Assembly: GCA_017441965.1 (NCBI GenBank)
Contig: JAFSBF010000150.1
Coordinates: forward strand, 1 to 7,162
Direction of reading: 5' to 3'
From: Clostridia bacterium
GTDB lineage: Bacteria > Bacillota > Clostridia > UMGS1883
Length of the DNA stretch: 7,162 nucleotides
Below the pieces are notes generated by a model. The model searched no databases, was not told where the DNA came from, and saw only the letters and a program-made list of their open reading frames with translations. The first letter of the stretch is position 1, and every line of letters begins with the position of its first letter. The position numbers were made by a program, and so were the translations under genes. Shown piece by piece: positions 1 through 6,501 of the stretch.

Positions 1-30
1 AGTCAGGGAAAAAAATTTTGTTTTTTCTTA

Positions 31-80
31 AAGGCTTTCCCTTGAGGGGAAGCTGTCACGAAGTGACTGATGAGGTGTAT
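31..80. repeat. Short double-hairpin intergenic repeat (REP/MITE-like)
   Basis: Two adjacent inverted repeats lie just past the stop of the LplC-type permease. The first is an 8-bp stem, 34-41 with 46-53, around a TTGA loop and with one T:G pair at 38/49. The second is a perfect 5-bp stem, GTCAC-GAA-GTGAC at 55-67. The flank reads TGATGAGGTG. From memory, a paired-hairpin element of this form (CCC-TTGA-GGG followed by a GTCAC..GTGAC stem and a TGAGG tail) is widely dispersed between genes in Ruminococcaceae/Oscillospiraceae genomes. That identification is recollection, not a search. The first stem is fully pairable only as plus-strand RNA, because the T:G pair becomes A:C on the minus strand. 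The element sits after the permease operon and might affect 3' ends or mRNA stability there, but no strong U-tract directly follows it on the minus strand. Confidence 0.6.
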
Positions 81-91
81 TTTCAAACAAA

Positions 92-970
92 TCATCCTTT
101 TACGCCGCCGATTGTAATACCCTTCACAAAATACTTCTGGAAGAACGGGAAAACAAACAGCGCAGGACCCGCAACGGTAATTGCCATTGCAAACCTGACA
201 GTTTCAGACGGAATATCATTACCTCCCATCAGCTGGGACGCCGCCTCATTCTCACGCAGGAACTCTGCCTCCTCCAATATACGCTGCAGGAAGTATTGCA
301 GACTTACAAGCTCATCCTTCGTTATATAAAGCAAAGAGGTCATCCAGTTGTTCCAGCTGCCTAAGAATGTAAGAAGTGCGATTGTCGCAATACCCGGCTT
401 TGTCAGCGGTATCATAATTCTCAGGAAAACGCTCCACTCCCCTGCGCCGTCGATTATCGCCGCCTCGGTAAGCTCATACGGGATGCCCTGCATAAAGGTT
501 CGTATCATAAACACATTCCACACCTGAAGAGTTCCGGGAAGAACATAAATCCAGATAGTGTTTCCAAGATTCAGAAACTGTGTGTTCCAGATGTACTTGG
601 GCACAGTACCTGCACTGAAAAGAAGTGTAAAGAACATCAGCCCCGTAATAATGTTTCTGTACTTAAATTCCTTCCTCGAAAGAGGATATGCGGCAAGAAG
701 TGTGACAAAAACCGTGGTAATCATATGTAAGATGGAGAAGGTCGCCGTAACCTTATACGCCTGAAGTATCTGCCCCGGATTACGGAAAACCCACTTGTAT
801 GCGGTCAAATCAAACCTCTTCGGAACAAGTCTGTAGCCGTACTGCCATACGTCCTGTTCATTTGACAGCGAAACCGCTATCAGAATTAAAAACGGTATAA
901 TAAATGTAAGTGATAAAACAGTAAAGAACAGATTAAGTCCCAACTGCTTCCCTTTGATTTTTTTAATCAT
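92..970 (-). CDS. Carbohydrate ABC transporter permease, LplC/YtcP type (CUT1 family)
   Basis: This 292-residue integral membrane protein is one of two permease subunits of a binding-protein-dependent ABC importer for oligosaccharides. Hydrophobic segments are visible near residues 11-34, 75-95, 107-122, 138-155, 190-206 and 259-278. The cytoplasmic EAA loop that docks the ATPase is at about 166-194 (ELTEAAIIDGAGEW through MIPLTKPGIA). The C-terminus, QKYFVKGITIGGVKG, is the usual ending of the LplC/YtcP group, and the length is normal for it. The ATG at 970 has a GAGGAG Shine-Dalgarno at 979-984 (minus strand), 8 nt upstream. Only 24 bp separate it from the stop of the partner permease, so the two are co-transcribed. 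The cognate substrate-binding protein and an ATPase are absent here. Many CUT1 systems of this group use a shared MsmX-like ATPase encoded elsewhere. The substrate cannot be read from the permease itself; the neighbouring hexosaminidase suggests an amino-sugar glycan. Confidence 0.93.
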   Translation of the reverse strand: MIKKIKGKQLGLNLFFTVLSLTFIIPFLILIAVSLSNEQDVWQYGYRLVPKRFDLTAYKWVFRNPGQILQAYKVTATFSILHMITTVFVTLLAAYPLSRKEFKYRNIITGLMFFTLLFSAGTVPKYIWNTQFLNLGNTIWIYVLPGTLQVWNVFMIRTFMQGIPYELTEAAIIDGAGEWSVFLRIMIPLTKPGIATIALLTFLGSWNNWMTSLLYITKDELVSLQYFLQRILEEAEFLRENEAASQLMGGNDIPSETVRFAMAITVAGPALFVFPFFQKYFVKGITIGGVKG

Positions 971-994
971 AACACGTACTCCTCAGAAATGTAG

Positions 995-1936
995 TTAAAA
1001 AAGTCCAAGCTCCTTATCGATAAGCTTGCTCGCCTTATTGGCAAGAAGTGTAAGTATCATACCCACTAACGACTGAAACAGGCTTATCGCTGTAGAAAGA
1101 GAATAGTTTACACCCATTCCCGTTCCCTTGAACAAGCGCATTGTATAGGTGGAGAAAATTTCCGTTACAGGTCTGAGCTTTCCGACATTACGCGGAATGT
1201 AATAGAACAGACCGAAATCACCTTCAAGAATACTGCCTAAATTAAGAACGAGGAGAATAACAATCGTCGGGAGAATACTCGGAATGAGAACGTATATGTA
1301 TCTCTGCCACTTATTCGCACCGTCAATCTCAGCCGCCTCAAATATCGAGGCATCTATTCCCATCAGTGCAGCGTAGTACATTACACTCGACATACCTACG
1401 CCCTTCCATACAGAAACAACAGGCAGTATAAAGGGCCACACCCAAAGCTCACTGTACCAGTCAACACCCTTAAAGCCGATTGCACGAAGCACTGTATTAA
1501 ACACCCCGCTCTGCGGATTAAGAAGTGAATATGTTATGTAACCGACAATAATAATCGAAAGGAAGTTCGGCGTTATCATTATCGTCTGATAAATCTTTGT
1601 TGCGGTGCGGCTTTTGAGTTCATACAAAAACAGTGCAACGAAAAGTGCCGCAATCATACCCGTAATTATCATTAATATATTATAACCAATGGTGTTTCTG
1701 AAAAGGAACACCAGCTCCCTTGAGCGCAAAAATGTCTTAAAGTTATCAAAGCCAACCCACGGACTTCCGAAAATACCGTCCGCAAAGTTGTAGTTTTTAA
1801 ATGCAATTATATTTCCCACCATCGGAATATACCTGAAAATGATGAGAAACAGCATAGGAATTGCAATCATACTGAGCCACGCTGCATTCCGCTGCCTCGC
1901 AATTGAACTTATTGTCTTCTTTTTCCTGCGCAACAT
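995..1936 (-). CDS. Carbohydrate ABC transporter permease, LplB/YteP type (CUT1 family)
   Basis: This 313-residue membrane protein is the partner permease of the importer. The N-terminal region reads RYIPMVGNIIAFKNYNF at residues 35-51, followed by GSPWVGFDNF at 57-66, a signature arrangement of LplB/YteP proteins. The EAA loop lies at about 198-225 (IFEAAEIDGANKWQRYIYVL then IPSILPTI). Membrane segments are visible around 20-38, 84-107, 117-138, 165-185, 217-236 and 278-299. The reading frame is open further upstream to an ATG at 1993, which would add 19 residues, but that codon has no Shine-Dalgarno and lies inside the predicted -10 of the gene's own promoter. The ATG at 1936 is preceded by AGGAGGG at 1940-1946 and begins a typical MLRRKKK positively charged N-terminus, so it is chosen. 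A dedicated promoter and operator lie upstream, separate from those of the GH20 gene. Loss of either permease would disable the importer. Confidence 0.93.
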   Translation of the reverse strand: MLRRKKKTISSIARQRNAAWLSMIAIPMLFLIIFRYIPMVGNIIAFKNYNFADGIFGSPWVGFDNFKTFLRSRELVFLFRNTIGYNILMIITGMIAALFVALFLYELKSRTATKIYQTIMITPNFLSIIIVGYITYSLLNPQSGVFNTVLRAIGFKGVDWYSELWVWPFILPVVSVWKGVGMSSVMYYAALMGIDASIFEAAEIDGANKWQRYIYVLIPSILPTIVILLVLNLGSILEGDFGLFYYIPRNVGKLRPVTEIFSTYTMRLFKGTGMGVNYSLSTAISLFQSLVGMILTLLANKASKLIDKELGLF

Positions 1937-1939
1937 AAT

Positions 1940-1946
1940 CCCTCCT
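1940..1946 (-). promoter_or_regulatory. Ribosome binding site that fixes the LplB-type permease start
   Basis: On the minus strand this reads AGGAGGG, a near-perfect Shine-Dalgarno, with 3-4 nt before the ATG at 1936. The spacing is a little short, but no comparable site precedes the alternative upstream ATG at 1993. This decides the start codon. Confidence 0.8.
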
Positions 1947-1988
1947 AAAAATAGGCACAACTGCCTACATACATTACAAAAAAACTTT

Positions 1989-2017
1989 ATCATAATTATT
2001 TACAGATGTTCAATCAT
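1989..2017 (-). promoter_or_regulatory. Predicted sigma-A promoter for the permease genes
   Basis: On the minus strand a -10 hexamer TATGAT (1989-1994, five of six consensus bases) lies 17 bp from a poor -35 hexamer ATGATT (2012-2017). A weak -35 with a good -10 is typical of an activator-dependent promoter. Transcription would begin near 1982, leaving a leader of about 46 nt before the permease ATG. The position matches exactly, without gaps, that of the promoter upstream of the GH20 gene, and the activator box sits directly upstream. Confidence 0.7.
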
Positions 2018-2048
2018 CTTTTCAAAGTTAATTGTATACTTTTACTAA
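2018..2048 (-). promoter_or_regulatory. Predicted AraC-type operator upstream of the permease promoter
   Basis: The minus-strand box TTAGTAAAAGTATACAA (2032-2048) is identical over 17 bp to a box upstream of the GH20 promoter. Inside the operator, AAAAG occurs twice in the same orientation (plus-strand CTTTT at 2039-2043 and 2018-2022), exactly 21 bp apart, with the proximal copy abutting the -35. Such spacing and placement fit a dimer of an AraC-family regulator contacting one DNA face next to RNA polymerase. The distal end overlaps the stop codon of the GH20 gene (2045-2047). The adjacent response regulator is the inferred ligand; binding is not shown by sequence. Confidence 0.65.
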
Positions 2049-3820
2049 AAACGATCAAGATAGCTTATTATTCCGTCAATAAATGCCCTGTTTTCGTAAA
2101 ATTCGCCCTCCTTATTATCACGCAGCCAGAGGGTGTGATACTCCTCCAGTCTTCTTTGCAGCGTTTTCCGCTCACCTTCTGTAAGCCGTCTTTCCTCTGT
2201 AAGAGCCTGTGACAGAAGATTAAGTGCCTCTATTATACCGCACACTCCCGAAAGGCTTTCATAAAGCTCCCTCTTTTCAGGATGCTTTTTCAAAAGCTTT
2301 GTTATTTCCTTCTCTTTTTCAAGTGCCCTGCGTATAAAATCCGAATGAGGTGTCTCAGGCTCGATAAGCTCTAATTTTGTATTCTTCTCGCTTACGAGGT
2401 TTTCTGAATACCAGCTTGTCAGATGGTACATACTCGCATTAAAGGTAAGCACCGCTATTGAGCCGATAAGCCGCCTGATATTTTCTTCCTTTTCACCATA
2501 GATAACGGCACTGAAGGATTTTTCAAACTCCTCGCTCTTCACCTTTGTATCTGTATTCCACGAAAGAGAGGCACCTGCACACACACTAAAAAGATTTCCG
2601 TTAAAATCGCACCAGTGACCCCTGTCACCCCATATCGTATTAAGGATACCCGATGCATTATATTTTTTTGCCAGCCGGGCAGTATTTATTATATTCGGGA
2701 TTGAAATACCCGGTCTTTCTATAGGCCCGTTAAAGCTTGACGTTGAACAAACCGCAACAAACCCAAGCCCCTTTTCCGATAGCACGGCGTATTTTTCCTC
2801 ATCAGGCTCTTTCGCATAATCCCAATGGTACATCAGGGTGTTTTCACTCTTAATCAAAAATCCGTTTTCGTGGTTCAAAATTATATCATCTGCAATAAGA
2901 GCCGTCTTGTTATGTTTCTCCAAATACGCACAGATTTTATCAACAAAGGAGCAATATGCCTCAATAACATTACAGCCTTTATTCCTGCCTTTACCCAAAT
3001 CCCACGACTCGTCTACACCGGGGATATATATTTTATACGGAAAAACCTCTGAAAGCTGGTCGATAAAGCTTTTTACAAGCTCAAGACTTTCAGGATTTGA
3101 AATATCCATCGTATGGTGAAGCATCCTTTCCTTCCACAGATGGTTTTCGGGAACAAATTCCTCTATCTCGCAAAGATGTCTGTATTTTTCGCTCTGCAGC
3201 ATTCTGTACTGATGACCGAGCATCGCAACGTAGGGTATTACGTCTATGTAAAGCAAACGGCAATATTCCACAAACTCCTTTAATTCATCGCTATTTAAGC
3301 TCTCCTCTTGTGTTACAATGTCTGAAAGCTCCCGAAAGGCAAAGGAATGTTCGAAGTAAAGTGCAAGCTTATTGATTTTCAAAAAGGCGCACATATCAGC
3401 TATTTTCTTAAGACCGGCAAGAGAGGGAACCCTCCCCCTTGTGGTATCATTCTGCAGACCTCTGAATGAAAAATCGGGCTTATCATAAATTTCACAGTAT
3501 GGAAAGCATTTTTCAGTATATACTATCTGTCTGAGAGTTTGCAGTGCATAAAAAACACCCCGTGCATCCCCTGCATATATTTTTATACCATCCTTATCAA
3601 TGGTAAGAGTGTATTCCTCATAATCGGTAAATTCCGTATTTTTTTCAGCAATAATATTAACAGTGCCGCCCGTGCAGCCCTCAGCTGCCTCCTTTTCAAG
3701 GGTTTTCAGGAGAGCGGACACCTGCTCACTCCAAAGCGCCCCAAAATCCGCCTTGAAAGCAGCTGCACAAAGCACCCCTTCGCCCAAAGAAACCTTTTTC
3801 GGCATCGGCAACAAATACAT
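2045..3820 (-). CDS. GH20-like beta-N-acetylhexosaminidase, cytoplasmic
   Basis: This 591-residue protein looks like an exo-acting glycoside hydrolase of family 20 type, which removes terminal beta-linked GlcNAc or GalNAc by substrate-assisted catalysis. Residues 1 to about 112 fit the GH20 N-terminal zincin-like domain, including GDARGVFYALQTLRQIV at 84-100. The TIM-barrel begins near 113 (DKPDFSFRGLQNDTTRGRVP at 113-132). The likely catalytic pair is D270-E271 in IPGVDESWDLGKGRN, with TIWGD at 395-399 as a probable aromatic pocket element. From about 425 to the end it is largely charged helix. The usual HxGGDE motif is altered (IPGVDE), so this is a divergent subfamily and its specificity is uncertain. 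No signal peptide is visible, so it should act on imported oligosaccharides, which fits the downstream permeases. The ATG at 3820 follows a modest GGGGG Shine-Dalgarno at 3828-3832; an internal ATG at codon 6 has no ribosome site. Confidence 0.82.
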   Translation of the reverse strand: MYLLPMPKKVSLGEGVLCAAAFKADFGALWSEQVSALLKTLEKEAAEGCTGGTVNIIAEKNTEFTDYEEYTLTIDKDGIKIYAGDARGVFYALQTLRQIVYTEKCFPYCEIYDKPDFSFRGLQNDTTRGRVPSLAGLKKIADMCAFLKINKLALYFEHSFAFRELSDIVTQEESLNSDELKEFVEYCRLLYIDVIPYVAMLGHQYRMLQSEKYRHLCEIEEFVPENHLWKERMLHHTMDISNPESLELVKSFIDQLSEVFPYKIYIPGVDESWDLGKGRNKGCNVIEAYCSFVDKICAYLEKHNKTALIADDIILNHENGFLIKSENTLMYHWDYAKEPDEEKYAVLSEKGLGFVAVCSTSSFNGPIERPGISIPNIINTARLAKKYNASGILNTIWGDRGHWCDFNGNLFSVCAGASLSWNTDTKVKSEEFEKSFSAVIYGEKEENIRRLIGSIAVLTFNASMYHLTSWYSENLVSEKNTKLELIEPETPHSDFIRRALEKEKEITKLLKKHPEKRELYESLSGVCGIIEALNLLSQALTEERRLTEGERKTLQRRLEEYHTLWLRDNKEGEFYENRAFIDGIISYLDRF

Positions 3821-3858
3821 ATAAAAACCCCCGATAAATATTTTCTACATCGAATTTT

Positions 3859-3887
3859 ATCATAGTCTGCACAATATTAACAATCAA
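3859..3887 (-). promoter_or_regulatory. Predicted sigma-A promoter for the GH20 gene
   Basis: The minus strand carries -35 TTGATT (3882-3887) and -10 TATGAT (3859-3864) with a 17-bp spacer. The -35 matches the consensus in its first four bases and the -10 in five of six. Transcription would start near 3852, giving a leader of about 32 nt. The arrangement is collinear with the permease promoter at 1989-2017: nine bases including the -10 (3856-3864) are identical, while the 16 bases just upstream of the -10 match at only four positions. Confidence 0.75.
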
Positions 3888-3918
3888 CTTTTCTATGTTT
3901 TTTGTATACTTTTACTAA
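3888..3918 (-). promoter_or_regulatory. Predicted AraC-type operator between GH20 and the two-component genes
   Basis: The box TTAGTAAAAGTATACAA (minus strand, 3902-3918) is repeated exactly upstream of the permease promoter. The two same-orientation AAAAG elements (plus-strand CTTTT at 3909-3913 and 3888-3892) are 21 bp apart, and the proximal one touches the GH20 -35. The site ends 7 bp from the -35 of the divergent regulator promoter, so a bound regulator could act on both transcription units. It is the likely target of the response regulator encoded at 3994; this is inference from position and geometry. Confidence 0.68.
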
Positions 3919-3925
3919 GACAATA

Positions 3926-3955
3926 TTTACATTATTTTAATTTTAATGTTATAAT
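3926..3955 (+). promoter_or_regulatory. Predicted sigma-A promoter for the two-component genes
   Basis: TTTACA at 3926-3931 and a perfect TATAAT at 3950-3955 are separated by 18 bp within a very AT-rich stretch. Transcription should start near 3962, about 32 nt before the regulator ATG. Compared with the two minus-strand promoters this one is close to consensus, so basal expression without an activator is likely. Confidence 0.72.
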
Positions 3956-3993
3956 AATTTAAAGTAATATTCTTTTTCGGGAGGAATACGTAT

Positions 3994-4755
3994 ATGTACA
4001 AGCTTGCACTGTGCGATGATGAAAAGCGTTCATTAAATCTTCTTTCAAAAATTGTTGATTACTCCGCCCTTGGTTTTGAGGTTGCCGCAACCTTTACAAG
4101 GGCGACGGACTTGATTGCACACCTTAAAGAAAACAGACTTGACGCCGTTATTATGGACATTAAGATGCCCGTGATAAATGGTATAGATTTGGCAAAAATC
4201 ATTCAAAGCGATTTTCCCGAGACAAAGGTTATTCTCATAAGCGCGTACCGTGATTTCGAGTATGCACACAGCGCTATTAAGTACGATGTAGTTTCGTATA
4301 TTACAAAGCCGATAACGCAGGCTGACTTTATAGAAGCGCTTTTCAAGCTGAAAAAAACGCTTGACCTCCTCAGTCCCTCAAAAGAGTTTTTCGGTGAAGT
4401 CGGGGCGGCAAAATCAGAAATATCGCAAATTCCCGAACAAATACAAACGGCGCTTGACTTTATAAACGAGCATTACGCTGACGATATTTCTCTAAATGAT
4501 GTTGCCGCACATTCGTTTATGCATCCGGGGTATCTGAGTCAACTGATTAAAAAATATACCAACGAAAACTATATTGATTATCTGACGAATGTCCGTATTA
4601 AAAAGGCAAAGGAGCTTCTTGCGTTAACAGATGAAAAAATTGCCGTAATAGGTACTAAGGTTGGCTATAACTACAGTCAGTATTTCCATAAAATTTTCAA
4701 GCAGGCTACGGGCGTTACCCCACACGAATACAGAAAAACAAACAGAAGGGTGTAG
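3994..4755 (+). CDS. Response regulator with AraC-type DNA-binding domain (YesN-like)
   Basis: This 253-residue transcription factor should be phosphorylated by the kinase encoded immediately downstream. The receiver domain covers about 1-122: acidic pair D8-D9 in LALCDDE, phospho-acceptor D55 in VIMDIKMP, switch residue S83 in LISAY, and K105 in SYITKP. A short linker (about 123-148) leads to an AraC/XylS double helix-turn-helix domain at about 150-250, with the second helix-turn-helix region reading VGYNYSQYFHKIFKQATGVT and closing with PHEYRK. At 253 residues it is compact compared with many YesN proteins, which often have a longer middle region. The start has a good ribosome site (GGGAGGA, 3979-3985, 8 nt upstream). 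The stop is 3 bp before the kinase ATG, so the two genes form one operon. Likely targets are the paired operators at 3888-3918 and 2018-2048. Confidence 0.95.
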   Translation: MYKLALCDDEKRSLNLLSKIVDYSALGFEVAATFTRATDLIAHLKENRLDAVIMDIKMPVINGIDLAKIIQSDFPETKVILISAYRDFEYAHSAIKYDVVSYITKPITQADFIEALFKLKKTLDLLSPSKEFFGEVGAAKSEISQIPEQIQTALDFINEHYADDISLNDVAAHSFMHPGYLSQLIKKYTNENYIDYLTNVRIKKAKELLALTDEKIAVIGTKVGYNYSQYFHKIFKQATGVTPHEYRKTNRRV

Positions 4756-4758
4756 GCT

Positions 4759-6501
4759 ATGAACAATTCACGGCAAAGCATATATTCTCTTATCAAAAAA
4801 TATCGTTTTAACAGTATTTTCTTTTCCTATTTCCGATACACACTGGCACTGATGGTCATTCCGTTTGCCATAGTTACTGTTTTTATGACACAAAACACGT
4901 ACCAGAATGTGCGCTCGGAGGCAGAAAAAAAGAACATTCAGGCATATGAACGCACCGCCTATGCTTTGGACAAGCTGGTTGAAAATATGGACAATATTTT
5001 TAACCAGCTTGTCTCTGACAATGAAATAACGTATCTTCTTACCTCGGACACCTCAAAAGCTACTGCCTTTAAGCTTCGCAAATCCGTTTTAAAATTTAAT
5101 TCTTTTTCAAGCAATATAACCATCAGCAACACAATGTTTGATTCAATATTTCTTTACAGTAAAAAGAATGGCTATGTCCACACTGCAAACGGCAGTAATA
5201 CAATAAATGATTTTTTTAATCTCGACTGGTACGACGCTTATGTGAAAAGCTCAAATTCCAACACAGTATACTCCACACTAATCGATGGCACCGAAGTTAT
5301 CGGCATTATTAAGAACATATACGAGGACAGTCCCTCCGCAGGGGTGCTGGTGTTTAATATCAGAAAAAGTTACTTTGATTCTTTTTTTGATGATTTCAAT
5401 GAGCCGGATTTTAATTTCTATACGTTTTTTAACGCTAATACACATCAGCTTTATTCTTTCGGTGATAAAACCTTTGACGAGGCTATATCCAAGGCAACCT
5501 TCCGTTACACGCACGATATAGACGGTTATCCTCTTTCCTGCACAGGTTTTCTTGTGTGCAACCTTACACGGCTGACCCTGCAGCATATGCTGCCTATAAT
5601 ATTTTCTTATTTTATTTTAATTATTTTTTCAATTATATTTGTTGCGTTCTTATCCTCTCTTAAATTCTATAAATCCATTGCAAATATTGTTGCCGCCTTT
5701 GAAAACGTAACACTCGGAGAAGGCAAAGAGGATGCAAGCTACAATGAGCTTCACTACATAAACGACAACATTGTAAATATGCTTCTCCACAGCAGAGATG
5801 TTGAAAACGACCTCGTTGTACGCTTTTCGGAATTAAAAAAAGCACAGTCGATTGCACTTTGGTCACAAATGAATCCGCACTTTTTATTCAACACTCTTAA
5901 TCTTGTAAATGCTATTATAATCGAAGAAACCGGGGGCGATACAGAAGCGGTCAGGGTTGTAAAGGGGCTTGCTGAGCTTCTTGCACTGTCACTTGATACA
6001 AAAAACTACATCGTACCACTTGAGGCAGAGCTTAATTATGCAAAAAAATATATTGACATTGAGCTTATACGGCGTGACTATAACTTTAGTGTGAAATGGA
6101 ACATTGACCCCGAGGTCCTTTGCCTTAATACTCTTAAAATGATTTTGCAGCCTATTCTTGAAAACGCGATATTCCACGGGATAAGTAATATTCCCGACGA
6201 TATTCCGGGGGAAATTACGGTAAGTGCCTATAAAGAAGGCTCTGCTCTCGTTTTATCGGTTTTAGATAACGGCGGCGGAATTGATGAAAAGCGGCTTTTA
6301 GAAATTCAGGAAAAGCTTAAATCCGATGAAATTACCGAAACAAAGCATATCGGTCTTGCAAATGTTAATTGCAGAATAAGGCTGATTTACGGAAATGAAT
6401 ATGGTTGCAGTATAAAAACATCACCTTCGGGAACACAAGTCATCATAACTCAGCCAATTCAACCTAATTTATTACAGAGGGAGTTTTCTTATGCAGTATA
6501 A
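4759..6501 (+). CDS. Sensor histidine kinase of the YesM / LytS-like (His_kinase) type
   Basis: This 580-residue membrane sensor kinase pairs with the response regulator. A first membrane segment at about 25-45 and a second at about 277-300 enclose an extracytoplasmic sensor region of some 230 residues, probably a double-Cache-like fold as in YesM relatives. A degenerate HAMP-like linker follows (about 300-350). The phosphorylation motif QMNPHFLFNTLN gives H374. The ATPase part shows an N-box (LQPILENAIFHG, N469), the G1 motif DNGGGID at 503-509 and a GLANVNCRI G2 segment at 532-540. All catalytic motifs look intact. The ligand is unknown; in YesM-type systems these kinases commonly sit beside sugar ABC transporters, sometimes sensing through the binding protein. 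Its ATG follows AAGGG at 4746-4750 inside the end of the regulator gene, and its last 11 bp overlap the next gene, indicating translational coupling. Confidence 0.95.
   Translation: MNNSRQSIYSLIKKYRFNSIFFSYFRYTLALMVIPFAIVTVFMTQNTYQNVRSEAEKKNIQAYERTAYALDKLVENMDNIFNQLVSDNEITYLLTSDTSKATAFKLRKSVLKFNSFSSNITISNTMFDSIFLYSKKNGYVHTANGSNTINDFFNLDWYDAYVKSSNSNTVYSTLIDGTEVIGIIKNIYEDSPSAGVLVFNIRKSYFDSFFDDFNEPDFNFYTFFNANTHQLYSFGDKTFDEAISKATFRYTHDIDGYPLSCTGFLVCNLTRLTLQHMLPIIFSYFILIIFSIIFVAFLSSLKFYKSIANIVAAFENVTLGEGKEDASYNELHYINDNIVNMLLHSRDVENDLVVRFSELKKAQSIALWSQMNPHFLFNTLNLVNAIIIEETGGDTEAVRVVKGLAELLALSLDTKNYIVPLEAELNYAKKYIDIELIRRDYNFSVKWNIDPEVLCLNTLKMILQPILENAIFHGISNIPDDIPGEITVSAYKEGSALVLSVLDNGGGIDEKRLLEIQEKLKSDEITETKHIGLANVNCRIRLIYGNEYGCSIKTSPSGTQVIITQPIQPNLLQREFSYAV
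6477..6483 (+). promoter_or_regulatory. Ribosome binding site for the esterase, inside the kinase gene
   Basis: GAGGGAG lies 7 nt before the ATG at 6491 and within the last codons of the kinase gene. Its strength and spacing support a real start at 6491 despite the 11-bp overlap with the kinase stop. Confidence 0.75.

Noticed and set aside
1..34. A rho-independent terminator for the permease operon formed by the hairpin and the T-rich segment 12-27
   Set aside because: On the minus strand the stem has an A:C mismatch and the T-run begins well over ten bases after it, so the classic hairpin-plus-U-tract arrangement is not met.
18..329. A 103-codon open frame on the plus strand beginning in the repeat
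   Set aside because: It runs antisense through the permease gene and its start is formed by the hairpin repeat; no ribosome site precedes it and the translation resembles no family I recognise.
1937..1993. A 19-residue N-terminal extension of the LplB-type permease starting at 1993
   Set aside because: The upstream ATG has no ribosome site and falls within the predicted -10 element, whereas the ATG at 1936 has AGGAGGG directly before it.
3539..3865. A 108-codon plus-strand frame spanning the GH20 start and the intergenic region
   Set aside because: It is a shadow of the GH20 gene on the opposite strand, without a ribosome site or recognisable protein features.
5264..5271. A further GTATAC core resembling the operator, inside the kinase gene
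   Set aside because: Only the six-base palindrome matches; the flanking TTAGTAAAA and the second AAAAG half-site are missing, so it is most likely chance.
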